DNA of 64,000 bases from Actinoallomurus sp963850195 (GTDB lineage: Bacteria > Actinomycetota > Actinomycetes > Streptosporangiales > Streptosporangiaceae). A program made the position numbers and the translations under genes. Under the pieces are notes generated by a model that saw only the letters and a list, made by a program, of their open reading frames with translations, did not search any database and was not told the origin of the DNA. Location of the stretch: positions 2,946,978-3,010,977 of the forward strand of contig CAWKKD010000005.1 in the NCBI GenBank assembly GCA_963850195.1. The letters run 5' to 3'. This document shows positions 18,350 to 27,573 of the stretch, in pieces (position 1 is the first letter of the stretch; every line of letters starts with the position of its first letter).

Positions 18350-19495
18350 ATGAAGATCTCGATCCTCATCATGAACGCCTACGGCATGGGCGGCACGATC
18401 CGGGCCACCGCGAACCTCGCCGACGAGCTGTCCCGCCATCACGAGGTCGAGATCGTCAGCGTCTTCCGGCACCGGGACGAACCCTTCATGCCGACGTCGG
18501 ACCGGGTGACGCTCACGCACCTCGTCGACACGCGCACCGAGGCGAAGAAGTGGTGGCGGCTGGGGTACAACCGGCGGCTGCGCAAGCCCAGCACGCTGTT
18601 CCACCCGCAGGAGCGCGCGTACGGCACGTTCAACGCCGAGACCGACCGCGTCCTCGAGCAGTACCTCGGCGAGACGCGTACGGACGTGCTGATCACGACG
18701 CGGGCCGGGCTCAACATCGCCGCCGCGCGGTACGCGCGTGAGGGAGTCACGCGGATCGGCCAGGAGCACCTGCACTTCGGCGCGCACAAGCCCGGCCTGC
18801 TCGAGGAGATGCGGCGGTGGTACCCGAAGCTGGACGCGGTCATCACCCTCACCGAGGCCGACCGCGTCGAATACCTGCGGCTGCTCGACGGCGCCCCCAC
18901 GCTCGTCCACCCGATCGGCAACGGGCTTCCCGAACGCCAGCGCCCGCGCTCCACCCTGGACGGCCGCCTCGTCGTGGCCGCCGGGCGACTCGTCCCCGTC
19001 AAGGGGTACGACCGGCTGCTCAAGGCGTTCGCCCGGGTCGTCGCCCGGCAACCGGACTGGCGGCTGCACATCTACGGCGGCGGCGCCCAGGCGGAGAAGC
19101 TCCAGCACCTGGCCGGCACCCTCGGCCTGAACGACAACGTCACGTTCATGGGGCGGACGCCGGACATGGACAGCGTGATGGCCACCGCGTCCCTGCACGT
19201 GGTGACCTCGCGGTTCGAGGGCTTCGGCATGACGATCATCGAGGCCCTCGCCGCCGGTGTGCCGGTGGTCTCCTTCGACTGCCCCCAGGGCCCCCGCGAG
19301 ATCCTCACCCCCGGCGAGGACGGCGTGCTCGTACCGGACGGCGACACCGCGGCGTTCGCCGACGCGATGCTGGCGCTGATGGACGACCCGGCCGAGATGC
19401 GCCGCCTCTCCGACAACGGCCTCAAGACCGCGCACCACTACCGCATCTCCGAGATCGCGCGGCAGTGGGAGGACGTCCTCACCAAGCTGCGCTAG
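18350..19495 (+). CDS. Glycosyltransferase family 4 protein (copy 2)
   Basis: A 381-residue paralogue of the preceding gene. Long blocks are nearly unchanged (TRAGLNIAAAR, IGQEHLHFGAHKPGLLEEMRRWY, the EX7E region), while acceptor-side segments differ. The duplication is therefore fairly recent or kept similar by conversion. The ATG at 18350 aligns exactly with the copy-1 start and follows GGGGA. The upstream codons to 18263 have no counterpart in copy 1. Confidence 0.9.
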   Translation: MKISILIMNAYGMGGTIRATANLADELSRHHEVEIVSVFRHRDEPFMPTSDRVTLTHLVDTRTEAKKWWRLGYNRRLRKPSTLFHPQERAYGTFNAETDRVLEQYLGETRTDVLITTRAGLNIAAARYAREGVTRIGQEHLHFGAHKPGLLEEMRRWYPKLDAVITLTEADRVEYLRLLDGAPTLVHPIGNGLPERQRPRSTLDGRLVVAAGRLVPVKGYDRLLKAFARVVARQPDWRLHIYGGGAQAEKLQHLAGTLGLNDNVTFMGRTPDMDSVMATASLHVVTSRFEGFGMTIIEALAAGVPVVSFDCPQGPREILTPGEDGVLVPDGDTAAFADAMLALMDDPAEMRRLSDNGLKTAHHYRISEIARQWEDVLTKLR

Positions 19496-19626
19496 AGCGT
19501 GTCTGATACGCCCTAACACCACGCCTCGGTCAAGGGGCGCTCTCGGTTTTGCCGTCGGGCACACGGCGCGGGGGCCGTCGCACAATCATCAGCTCATCAT
19601 CGGCAAGGTAACCAGGGGGAAGGCCC

Positions 19627-20214
19627 ATGGCCGAGAAGGAGCTTTTCGGCGCAATCGAACCCACGTGGCGCGTGGCCGTTGCCGCCGAGTTCTGCCGGAT
19701 CGAGGAGGTCTGTTCGCGCGCGGCACGCGCGCAGACCGAGACCGTCAGGATCTGGCGGGTCATCAACCTGGGGCTCGGCTCGACGGCGGTGCTGGCCGCC
19801 GGCGTCGCGGGCAGCGTCGTGCTCGCCGGTGACCGGTTCCAGATCGTGGCGGGCGGGCTCGCGCTGTTCGCGGCGATGCTCACCACCGTCGTCAGCATGG
19901 TCGGCCCCGCCCGCAAGGAGAACCAGGCCGTGGAGGCCGCCAAGGCGTACCAGTCGGCGGAGACCGCGGCGCGTCAGGCGCGTCAGGTCGACCTGCCGGG
20001 GCACACGTTCGCGCAGGCGAGGCAGAGCCTCGGCGAGCTGACCGAGCGCTGGCACGCGGCCAACCGCTGCGCGACGCCGGTGCCGCGCTGGGCCGCCCGG
20101 CGCGCGGGACGCACGAAGTACGCCGAGCAGCACGACGCCGCGATGGCGGACCGTATGAGCGAGGTCGTGCGTGTCTTTCGCGTCTCACGCCGCCCGCTCG
20201 ACCAGATTTCCTAA
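19627..20214 (+). CDS. SLATT-like two-helix membrane protein
   Basis: A 195-residue protein. A helical cytosolic N-terminus leads to two adjacent hydrophobic helices (about 48-66, VLAAGVAGSVVLAG, and 71-90, GGLALFAAMLTTVVSMVG). A long charged helical C-terminus rich in Ala/Arg/Gln follows. This layout matches SLATT/DUF4231 proteins, which in some defence systems act as membrane-pore effectors beside nucleotide-sensing partners. No such partner lies next to it, so the assignment rests on architecture only. GGGGGAAGG precedes the ATG. Confidence 0.6.
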   Translation: MAEKELFGAIEPTWRVAVAAEFCRIEEVCSRAARAQTETVRIWRVINLGLGSTAVLAAGVAGSVVLAGDRFQIVAGGLALFAAMLTTVVSMVGPARKENQAVEAAKAYQSAETAARQARQVDLPGHTFAQARQSLGELTERWHAANRCATPVPRWAARRAGRTKYAEQHDAAMADRMSEVVRVFRVSRRPLDQIS

Positions 20215-20375
20215 GCGGTTCATCGAATCGCCTTTCATCGACATCGCCGCAGGTCGCGACCAGTGTCCATGAAAGCGCGTCGAACCGGTCGTCGAATCGT
20301 TGACGGTCCGATCCGCTCAATGTGAGCGTCTTTCTTGATCGGCATTTATGGCCGGGTCGAGAAGGGAATCCGTCA

Positions 20376-22643
20376 ATGCACAGAAGACTGGTGTACGCGG
20401 TCATGGCCATTCTCATGGTCATGGTCGCGCAGGCACCGCCCTCGACCGCCGCGGAGTCGTACTCCTGGCACAACGTCCAGATCGGGGGCGGCGGCTTCGT
20501 CCCCGGCATCATCTTCAACCCGACACAGCGCGACCTCGTGTACGCCCGTACCGACATCGGCGGGGCGTACCGGTGGGACAAGGCCACGGGGTCCTGGACC
20601 CCGCTGCTGGACTCCGTCGGCTGGGACCACTGGGGCTGGACCGGCGCGGTTAGCCTCGCGACCGACCCCGTCGACCCGAACCGCGTGTACGTCGCCGGCG
20701 GGACGTACACCAACTCCTGGGACCCGGGGAACGGCGCGATCCTGCGCTCCACCGACAAGGGCGCGACGTGGCAGAGCACGCCGCTGCCGTTCAAGCTGGG
20801 CGGCAACATGCCGGGCCGCGGCATGGGCGAGCGCCTGGCCATCGACCCGAACCAGGCCGGCATCCTGTACCTCGGAGCGCCGAGCGGCAACGGCCTGTGG
20901 AAGAGCACGGACCACGGCGCCACCTGGGCGAAGGTCACCGCCTTCCCGAACCCCGGGACGTACAAGCAGGACCCGAGCGACACCTCCGGCTACCTGAGCG
21001 ACAACCAGGGCATCGTCTGGGTGACGTTCGACCGGCGCAGCGGCAGCGCCGGGAGCGCCACGAAGACGATCTACGTCGGGGTCGCCGACCCGCAGAACAC
21101 CGTCTACCGGAGTACGGACGCCGGCGTCACCTGGCAGCGCGTCGCCGGGCAGCCGACCGGATACATCGCGCACAAGGGCGTGCTCGACACCACGACGGGC
21201 TACCTCTACCTCGCCACCAGCGACAAGGGCGGCCCGTACGACGGCTCGAAGGGCCAGGTCTGGCGGTACGACACCGCGACCGGCGCGTGGACCGACATCA
21301 GCCCGGTGCCGGTGTCGAGCTCCGACGACTACTTCGGGTTCTCCGGCCTGAGCGTCGACCGGCAGCACCCGGGCACGCTCATGGTCACCGGCTACAGCTC
21401 CTGGTGGCCGGACACGATGATCTGGCGCAGCACCGACAGCGGCGCCACCTGGACGCGCGCCTGGGACTTCACCTCGTACCCGAACCGCAGCTTCCGGTAC
21501 ACGATGGACGTCTCCTCCGTACCGTGGCTGACGTTCGGCGCCAACCCGTCGCCGCCCGAGGTCACCCCGAAGCTCGGCTGGATGACCGAGTCCCTCGAGA
21601 TCGACCCGTTCGACTCCGGGCACATGATGTTCGGCACCGGCGCGACCGTCTACGGCACGACGGACCTCACCGAATGGGACGCCGGCCGGCAGTTCGCGCT
21701 CAAGCCGATGGTCAAGGGACTCGAGGAGACCGCGGTCAACGACCTGGTCAGCCCGCCCACCGGTGACGCCCACCTGCTCTCCGCGCTGGGCGACATCGGC
21801 GGGTTCCGGCACACCGACCTGACCGCGGTGCCCAAGCTCATGTACACCGCGCCGAACCTGACCTCGACCACGTCGCTCGACTACGCCGAGACCAACCCGT
21901 CCTGGATGGTCCGCGTGGGCGACACGGACACCACGGGCGTCAACCGGGTCGGCTTCTCCACCGACGGCGGCGCCGACTGGTGGCAGGGCTCCCAGCCGTC
22001 CGGCGTCACCGGCGGCGGCACGGTGGCGGCCTCCTCCGACGGCGCACGCTTCGTGTGGAGCCCCGCAGGCACCGGCGTGTACTACTCGGTCGGCTTCGGC
22101 ACGTCCTGGACCGCGTCGACCGGCATCCCCTCGGGCGCGCGCGTCGCCTCCGACCGGGTGAACCCGAAGAAGTTCTACGGCTACTCCGGCGGACGGTTCT
22201 ACGTCAGCGTCGACGGTGGCGCGACCTTCACGGCGGCGGCCTCCGGCCTGCCCGCCGACCCCGTACGGTTCAAGGCCGTCCCCGGACACGAGGGCGACAT
22301 CTGGCTGGCCGGCGGCACGTCCTCGTCGTACGGCCTGTGGCGTTCCACCGACTCCGGGACGGCGTTCACCAAGGTCAGCGGCGTCCAGGAGGCCGACACG
22401 ATCGGCTTCGGCAAGGCGGCGACGGGCCGTACGTACCCGGCCCTCTACGCGAGCGCCAAGATCGGCGGCGTCCGCGGCATCTACCGCTCCGACGACACCG
22501 GCGCCACCTGGGTCCGCGTCAACGACGACGCCCACCAGTACGGCTGGACCGGCGCCACCATCACCGGCGACCCCCGCGTCTACGGCCGCGTCTACGTCGC
22601 GACCAACGGCCGCGGCATCATCTACGGCGACACGACAGGCTGA
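20376..22643 (+). CDS. Secreted xyloglucanase / beta-1,4-glucanase, GH74
   Basis: A 755-residue secreted enzyme. A signal peptide (LVYAVMAILMVMVAQAPPSTAAES) is followed by tandem seven-bladed propeller repeats with Asp-box-like motifs (STDKGATW, STDHGATW, STDAGVTW, STDSGATW). Family signatures YARTDIGGAYRWD and GWDHWGWTGAVSLATDPVDPNRVYVAGGTY are present. It hydrolyses xyloglucan outside the cell. It has no carbohydrate-binding module, unlike many actinomycete GH74 enzymes. ATG 20376 has GAAGGGA upstream and gives a clean signal peptide. Confidence 0.93.
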   Translation: MHRRLVYAVMAILMVMVAQAPPSTAAESYSWHNVQIGGGGFVPGIIFNPTQRDLVYARTDIGGAYRWDKATGSWTPLLDSVGWDHWGWTGAVSLATDPVDPNRVYVAGGTYTNSWDPGNGAILRSTDKGATWQSTPLPFKLGGNMPGRGMGERLAIDPNQAGILYLGAPSGNGLWKSTDHGATWAKVTAFPNPGTYKQDPSDTSGYLSDNQGIVWVTFDRRSGSAGSATKTIYVGVADPQNTVYRSTDAGVTWQRVAGQPTGYIAHKGVLDTTTGYLYLATSDKGGPYDGSKGQVWRYDTATGAWTDISPVPVSSSDDYFGFSGLSVDRQHPGTLMVTGYSSWWPDTMIWRSTDSGATWTRAWDFTSYPNRSFRYTMDVSSVPWLTFGANPSPPEVTPKLGWMTESLEIDPFDSGHMMFGTGATVYGTTDLTEWDAGRQFALKPMVKGLEETAVNDLVSPPTGDAHLLSALGDIGGFRHTDLTAVPKLMYTAPNLTSTTSLDYAETNPSWMVRVGDTDTTGVNRVGFSTDGGADWWQGSQPSGVTGGGTVAASSDGARFVWSPAGTGVYYSVGFGTSWTASTGIPSGARVASDRVNPKKFYGYSGGRFYVSVDGGATFTAAASGLPADPVRFKAVPGHEGDIWLAGGTSSSYGLWRSTDSGTAFTKVSGVQEADTIGFGKAATGRTYPALYASAKIGGVRGIYRSDDTGATWVRVNDDAHQYGWTGATITGDPRVYGRVYVATNGRGIIYGDTTG

Positions 22644-22655
22644 CCACCACCCGAT

Positions 22656-22684
22656 GCGTGACGGCTCGGCCGGAGCCGTCACGC
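22656..22684. terminator. Hairpin terminator after the GH74 gene
   Basis: Perfect 12-bp arms (22656-22667, 22673-22684) around GGCCG begin 12 bases after the stop. A second hairpin with 9-bp arms (TGGGTAAGC at 22699-22707, GCTTACCCA at 22735-22743) follows. Confidence 0.8.
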
Positions 22685-22805
22685 GCCGTTTCGGCTTCTG
22701 GGTAAGCCCGCCGCTTGCCTGCGGCTACGCGGGCGCTTACCCACCGCTCCCTACGGTTCATGAACCGACCTCAGGGGGAGCCGGAACCATGCAGCGGGAC
22801 GCCCG

Positions 22806-24008
22806 TTGATCGCGACGCCGCCGAGAGCGGATGCCCAGGACCGGTCGCGGCGGCTACGGACGGTGCGGTGGTGCCTCTGGAGCTGGGCCGCGGTCTGGAC
22901 CGGCCTTCGCCTGCCCGGCGGCGGCGGTTCATGGCACTATTTCGCGGAGGGCAGCCGGCTGCTGTTCGGCGACGACCCGGGACAGGGCCTGCACCTGTAC
23001 GCCGCCCATCCCGAGCTGCAGATCGGGCCGATCGCCTTTCTGGTCGCCACACCGCTGCGGTTCCTCGGGAGCGTGCCGGGACGCCTGGTGGCGCTCGTCG
23101 TGATGAGCGCCACCGGACCGTTCCTGCTCGACGCGCTGTGGCGGCTCGTCCCGGCGCACGCGCGGCGGCCGTCGCGGCTGCTCGCCGCAGGGCTCCTGTT
23201 CCTGCCGGTCTGGGCCGAGTTGGTGACCCACGCCGGCCATCTCGACGACGTTCTGGCGCTGGTCCTCGCGGTCGTGGCCATGCGCGCGGTGGGGTCCGGC
23301 CGTCCCGTCGTCGCCGGGCTGCTGGTCGCGGCCTCGGCCGACTCCAAGCCGTGGGCGGCGGCGTTCGTACCCCTGCTGCTGGCGTTCACGGGCCGCGACC
23401 GGTGGCGGGCCACTGCGGCCTGCGCACTGGGCCTGGCGGTGGCCTGGCTGCCGTTCCTGCTGTACGACGGGCAGACGCTGGGCGCGGCCGACTTCACGAT
23501 TCCCACGGCGACCTCGTCGGGACTGCGGGCGCTCGGCTTCCGGTACTCGAGCACCCCCACCTGGGACCGGCCGGCGCAGCTCGTCCTCGGCTGCGCACTG
23601 GGCGCGCTGGCGGTGATGCGGCGACGGTGGCCGGCGGTCGTCCTGCTCGGGACGGCCGCGCGGATCCTGCTCGACCCGGAGGTCTACTCGTACTACACGG
23701 CCGGGATCCTGCTCGGCGCCGTCGCGTACGACCTGGTGATGACCGACCGGCGCTGGCCGTGGCTGACGACCGGCGGGCTGCTCGCGTTGCACGTCGCACG
23801 GCTGGTGGCGCACGTCGCGCCGATCTCGCTGCACGCCCTCGGCCTGCTGCGGGTCGGCTACGTCGCCGTCGTGGTCTCGGTCGCGCTGTTCCACAGGCGG
23901 AGCCCGATCGGCCGGCATGCGGGGAGCCGGGCCGAGCGGAGCGCACCCCCGCCCGGCCTCGCCGGCTCAGCCGCAGGAGCGTCCACGGGATCATCTACGG
24001 CGGCATGA
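22806..24008 (+). CDS. Polytopic membrane protein, DUF2029/GT87-like
   Basis: A 400-residue protein with about ten hydrophobic segments. HYFAEGSRLLFGDDP near the N-terminus and THAGHLDDVLALVLAVVAMRAV in the middle are reminiscent of polyprenol-phosphate-dependent mannosyltransferase-like integral proteins, so a membrane glycosyltransferase role is possible. The start is uncertain: TTG 22806 is the first candidate, and a later GTG (TVRWCLW) is possible. The last 40 residues are low-complexity, suggesting an altered C-terminus. The stop overlaps the next ATG (ATGA). Confidence 0.65.
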   Translation: MIATPPRADAQDRSRRLRTVRWCLWSWAAVWTGLRLPGGGGSWHYFAEGSRLLFGDDPGQGLHLYAAHPELQIGPIAFLVATPLRFLGSVPGRLVALVVMSATGPFLLDALWRLVPAHARRPSRLLAAGLLFLPVWAELVTHAGHLDDVLALVLAVVAMRAVGSGRPVVAGLLVAASADSKPWAAAFVPLLLAFTGRDRWRATAACALGLAVAWLPFLLYDGQTLGAADFTIPTATSSGLRALGFRYSSTPTWDRPAQLVLGCALGALAVMRRRWPAVVLLGTAARILLDPEVYSYYTAGILLGAVAYDLVMTDRRWPWLTTGGLLALHVARLVAHVAPISLHALGLLRVGYVAVVVSVALFHRRSPIGRHAGSRAERSAPPPGLAGSAAGASTGSSTAA

Positions 24009-24364
24009 ACGCTCGGGTGGACATCACCCCGGAATCGATCCAGCACGCGGCCACCAACCTCGCGACAGGTCAGCAACACCTGGCGGACGCCTGGATGCGG
24101 CTGGACGCCGGGCTGGACGCCAACGCCTCCCGCGCGGACAAGCACGGATCGGCGATCAAATACCCGTTCGCACGGGTCTACCCGAACGTGTCGATGGGCG
24201 AACCCGGCTCGGCCCGAGGTCAGGGCGGCTCAGGGCTTCCCGGCCCGCTCGGCGAGCTCGAAGACGGCTGTACCGCGATGGGCGAGGCATTCGCCTGCGC
24301 GACACCAGCCGGGCGGCAGGATGCCGCCCGGCACTGCGGGGTCAGCCGCAGGTGGTGCCGTTGA
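24005..24364 (+). CDS. Small protein, WXG100/ESX-like in appearance, with run-on C-terminus
   Basis: A 119-residue frame whose first 60 residues (DITPESIQHAATNLATGQQHL...) resemble helical ESX-associated small proteins with a WMRLDAGLD turn. The start overlaps the upstream stop in ATGA. The frame runs through the hairpin at 24308-24332 and 23 bases into the convergent xylanase gene, and its final 20 residues look non-native, so the original stop may have been lost. Family membership is a guess. Confidence 0.45.
   Translation: MNARVDITPESIQHAATNLATGQQHLADAWMRLDAGLDANASRADKHGSAIKYPFARVYPNVSMGEPGSARGQGGSGLPGPLGELEDGCTAMGEAFACATPAGRQDAARHCGVSRRWCR
24308..24332. terminator. Hairpin at the 3' end of the xylanase gene
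   Basis: Perfect 11-bp arms (24308-24318, 24322-24332) around a 3-base loop lie 10 bases beyond the xylanase stop on the minus strand. Confidence 0.8.
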
Positions 24365-25727
24365 GGGTGAAGGCGGTCGGGGCGGGGTTCGTGCCGGTGT
24401 AGGTGAAGTTGGCGCCGATCGACGTGGAGGCGCCGGTGGCCAGGGTGCCGTTCCAGGTCGTGTTGGTGACGGCGACGTCCTTGCCGGACTGGGTCCAGGT
24501 GCCGCTCCAGCCCTCCGTCAGCTTCTGGTCACCGGTGTAGGAGTACTTCAGCGTCCAGTCGCCGATGGCCGGGCCCTGGTTGGTGATGGTGATGTTCGCC
24601 GTGAAGCCGGCGCCCCAGTCGTTGGCGGAGTAGGTGACCTTGCAGGCGGTCGGGGGCGGGGTACCTCCGCCGCCCGTACCGCCCAGGGCCGTGGAGATCG
24701 CGCCGTACACGTCGGGCTTCTTGGCGAGGCCGTCGTCCCAGGGCAGGGCCGAGCCCTGGCCGCTGAAGGCGCCCGGGACCCAGGAGTACTTGTCGGTGTA
24801 GTCCCAGATCGTGATGCCGACGCAGCGGGTGACGGCGAGGCAGGCCTTGGTGACGTTGGTGTAGTAGGTGGCCTGGGTGGCGACCTTGGCGGCGTCGGCG
24901 GGCAGCACCATGCGGACGTCGAGTTCGGTGATGGCCACGTCCACGCCGAGGTCGGCGAAGCGCTGGAAGTTCTGCTGCATGTTGGTCGGGAAGCCGTACT
25001 GGACGGCGAGGTGGCCCTGGAAGCCGACGCCGTCGATGGGTACGCCCTGGGTCTTCAGTGACTTGACCAGGTTGTACATCGCGTCGGCCTTCGCGCCGCT
25101 GCCGTCGATGTTGTAGTCGTTCATGTAGAGCTTGGCGTCGGGGTCGGCGGCGCGGGCGGCGCGCAGGGCGGTGGCGATGTAGCCGGTGCCGAGCGTGTTG
25201 TACCAGAGGTCGGAGCGGTACGTCCCGTCGTCGTTGAACGGTTCGTTGACGACGTCCCACGCGTAGAGCTGGCCCTTGTAGTGGCCGGCCACGTTGGCGA
25301 TGTGGTTCTGCATGATCGAGGTGAGCTGCGTCGCGCTCCAGGTACCGCCGGTGAGCCAGCCGGGGAGCTGGCTGTGCCATACGAGGTTGTGCCCGCGCAC
25401 GATCTCGTGGTGTGCCTTGGCGAAGCTGACGACCGCGTCGCCGCCGGCGTAGCTGAATTGGTTCTGCTGCGGCTCGGTGGCGTCCCACTTCATGGAGTTG
25501 CCGGGGGTGATCTGCCCGAACTCCCCGCCGCCGAGGATGGCCGTGTACGCGGTGTCGGTGAGTTCGGGGTTGTCGGTGGCCGAGCCGAAGTACTTGCCCT
25601 TGGCCTGGGCGAGCTGGTCGAGCGTGGAGTCGGCGGCGGCCGGGCGTACCGTCAGCGCGCTGAGTGCCGCGACGGCGGCGACCAGCAGCGCGACGGCGGC
25701 GGCCGCGAGTCCGGAACGGTACGACAT
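24342..25727 (-). CDS. Secreted endo-1,4-beta-xylanase GH10 with CBM2
   Basis: A 461-residue enzyme that cleaves xylan outside the cell. The order is signal peptide (1-32), GH10 barrel, Gly/Thr/Pro linker, and a CBM2 of about 100 residues starting TACKVTYSANDWGAGF. The acid/base glutamate is in WDVVNEPF (E161) and the nucleophile in ITELDV (E267). The start ATG 25727 has GAGGAG upstream; the open frame continues back into the LPMO gene as a shadow. It lies 20 bases after the LPMO stop, so the two are one transcription unit. Confidence 0.95.
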   Translation of the reverse strand: MSYRSGLAAAAVALLVAAVAALSALTVRPAAADSTLDQLAQAKGKYFGSATDNPELTDTAYTAILGGGEFGQITPGNSMKWDATEPQQNQFSYAGGDAVVSFAKAHHEIVRGHNLVWHSQLPGWLTGGTWSATQLTSIMQNHIANVAGHYKGQLYAWDVVNEPFNDDGTYRSDLWYNTLGTGYIATALRAARAADPDAKLYMNDYNIDGSGAKADAMYNLVKSLKTQGVPIDGVGFQGHLAVQYGFPTNMQQNFQRFADLGVDVAITELDVRMVLPADAAKVATQATYYTNVTKACLAVTRCVGITIWDYTDKYSWVPGAFSGQGSALPWDDGLAKKPDVYGAISTALGGTGGGGTPPPTACKVTYSANDWGAGFTANITITNQGPAIGDWTLKYSYTGDQKLTEGWSGTWTQSGKDVAVTNTTWNGTLATGASTSIGANFTYTGTNPAPTAFTLNGTTCG

Positions 25728-25747
25728 CGGGTTGCTCCTCAAGACGA

Positions 25748-26767
25748 TCACGGGCTGGCGCAGGTCATCGTGGGTACGGTCGGAGGTCCGGACCCGGTGA
25801 GCCCGAACGTCGTGGAGCCGCCGGCGGCGACCGCGCGGTTCCAGTCGGCGTTTCGTACGGTGGCCAGGTCGCCGTTCAGCGAGAGCGTGCCGTTCCAGAC
25901 GCTGTCGATCGTCTGTCCGCTCGGCAGCAGCCAGTTGACCGTCCAGCCGCTCAGCGCGGTGGTGTTCGGGTTCTGCACGGTGACCTCGGCCTGGAAGCCG
26001 CCCGGCCAGGTGCCGGTGACGGCGAGGGTGGCCGTGCAGGGCGTCGTACCGGGCGGGCCGGACTGGCCGACGCCGGTGACCTCGCCGTTGCCGCCGTCGA
26101 AGGTGACGTCGGAGCAGCCGTAGAACGTCTCGTTGCTGTCCGAGCGCGACCAGACCGAGTAGATGACGTGCCGGCCGGTCTTGGCGGACGGAAGCTTGCC
26201 CGACCAGTAGTAGTAGCCGTCGACGCTGCCGGTGGGGCCGGTGTCGGCGGGGTGGTCGGCGACGAGGAACGGCTGGTCCTCCATCTCGTCCCAGGTCAGC
26301 GGCTTGGTGGGATCCCAGCCGTCCTTGGTGACGTACATGGAGAACGTTCCGGGGTGCGCGGCCCACTTGTTGTAGCGGAAGTCGAAGTCGGCCCCGCTGG
26401 TCAGGTGGGTCAGCGGCCAGTCGGCGCTGGGCAGGTCGAAGCCGGTGTAGTTCGGGTTGCCGCCGGCGCACAGCTGCCCGTCGGGGACGAAGCCCCGCGT
26501 ACGGCCGGCGCCGTCTGAGCGCAGGACCGCGAACCAGTTGTACAGCGAGTTCGGGCCGCTCTCGGCGACCGCCGCACCGCACGCCGGGTTCTGCGGGTCG
26601 ATCTCACCGGTGTCGGTGAGGCCGTCCTCCCAGCACAGGAATGTACGGCTGCCCGGCTGCATGAACGCCCCGTGGGCCATCGCCGGCGGCGCTGTCACCA
26701 GGCCGATCACCATGATGCCGACGGCACCGATGATCGCGGCGAACGCGCGTATCCGTCCCTTTCTCAC
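25748..26767 (-). CDS. Lytic polysaccharide monooxygenase AA10 with CBM2
   Basis: A 339-residue secreted copper enzyme that oxidatively cleaves cellulose or chitin. The signal peptide ends AMA before H32, which becomes the amino-terminal copper-brace histidine; the second brace histidine is in NKWAAHPGTF (H138). The C-terminal CBM2 starts near CTATLAVTGTWPGGF. GTG start with GGGAGGGA upstream. It leads a two-gene operon with the xylanase. A TGGGAGCGCG sequence lies upstream at 26821-26830. Confidence 0.95.
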   Translation of the reverse strand: MRKGRIRAFAAIIGAVGIMVIGLVTAPPAMAHGAFMQPGSRTFLCWEDGLTDTGEIDPQNPACGAAVAESGPNSLYNWFAVLRSDGAGRTRGFVPDGQLCAGGNPNYTGFDLPSADWPLTHLTSGADFDFRYNKWAAHPGTFSMYVTKDGWDPTKPLTWDEMEDQPFLVADHPADTGPTGSVDGYYYWSGKLPSAKTGRHVIYSVWSRSDSNETFYGCSDVTFDGGNGEVTGVGQSGPPGTTPCTATLAVTGTWPGGFQAEVTVQNPNTTALSGWTVNWLLPSGQTIDSVWNGTLSLNGDLATVRNADWNRAVAAGGSTTFGLTGSGPPTVPTMTCASP

Positions 26768-26820
26768 GGCACTTCCCTCCCAGGTCGCCGATGGGCATGC
26801 CCCTCGGCGTGATCAAGGCG

Positions 26821-26830
26821 TGGGAGCGCG
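26821..26830. promoter_or_regulatory. CebR-like half-site upstream of LPMO-xylanase operon
   Basis: TGGGAGCGCG matches the left half of the Streptomyces CebR palindrome TGGGAGCGCTCCCA but loses symmetry on the other side. The same ten bases recur at 35980-35989 before the GH3 gene. Confidence 0.4.
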
Positions 26831-26913
26831 ATCTCAGAATCGCCGTGCCGGTGAGAGGCGGTCAACGACGTCGTGGATGAGCTGGGGGAACGCCGTGAAA
26901 GCCGTGAAAGGCG

Positions 26914-27534
26914 TCAGGCCACGGTCGTCGGGCACCGCTTCACGCCCGGATCCGGTTGGGTGTGCGCCTCGATGTAGCGGCCGGGGAGGTAGCCCCAGGC
27001 GTGCAGCGTCTTCTCGAGCGCCACGTCGCCCTGGGTGTAGTACCAGACCAACGAGGCGACCCGCCGCCAGCAGACGACCCAGATGGTCCGTTCGGAGTTC
27101 ATCGTGCCGATGGCGGTGGAGAAGTCCGGGCTCTTGTACACGGCGCCGCTGCCGGGCGTCGGGCACTCGTACACCTTCGACCACCGGACGTGCGTGCGGG
27201 GATCGGCCTTCATGCCGACGCTCGCCGCGTCACGTACGGTGCACGACGACGGTGCCGGGCGGGTGAGCTCGAATACCGCGGTGCCGACCATCAGGACCAC
27301 GACCAGCCCGCTGACCGCGACGGAGTGCATCCGCGAGCGGGGGAAGAACCGGCCGACGTGGCTCTTGTGGGTGAGACCCGCCGCCATCAGCGCGGTCGTC
27401 AGCGCCGACGCCCAGAGGAAGGTGTTCGACCGATAGTTCGTGGCGAAGTTGATGATCACGCCGAGCACGACCGAGGCGAGGACGAAAAGCGCGATCTCGG
27501 TGCTCACCTGAGCCTGACTCCGATGCCGCGACAT
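26914..27534 (-). CDS. Hypothetical three-helix membrane protein
   Basis: A 206-residue protein with three hydrophobic segments in its N-terminal 90 residues (IALFVLASVVLGVIINF; TFLWASALTTALMAAGL; SVAVSGLVVVLMVGTAVFEL). A soluble C-terminal domain with four cysteines (C98, C124, C154 and C200 by rough count) follows, probably exported and disulfide-bonded. I do not recognise a family. It is monocistronic, between the two polysaccharide loci. Confidence 0.7.
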   Translation of the reverse strand: MSRHRSQAQVSTEIALFVLASVVLGVIINFATNYRSNTFLWASALTTALMAAGLTHKSHVGRFFPRSRMHSVAVSGLVVVLMVGTAVFELTRPAPSSCTVRDAASVGMKADPRTHVRWSKVYECPTPGSGAVYKSPDFSTAIGTMNSERTIWVVCWRRVASLVWYYTQGDVALEKTLHAWGYLPGRYIEAHTQPDPGVKRCPTTVA

Positions 27535-27573
27535 GACCGTACGTTAGCAAGCGACTACCCAAAGCACATACCC

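Noticed and set aside
22699..22743. Second hairpin after GH74 considered as an attenuator or riboswitch
   Set aside because: Only 9-bp arms, no conserved aptamer features and no obvious regulated start codon nearby.
24342..26582. Single 746-codon frame joining LPMO and xylanase regions
   Set aside because: The part upstream of 25727 is an out-of-frame shadow of the LPMO gene; the signal peptide and GAGGAG at the xylanase start show the true gene.
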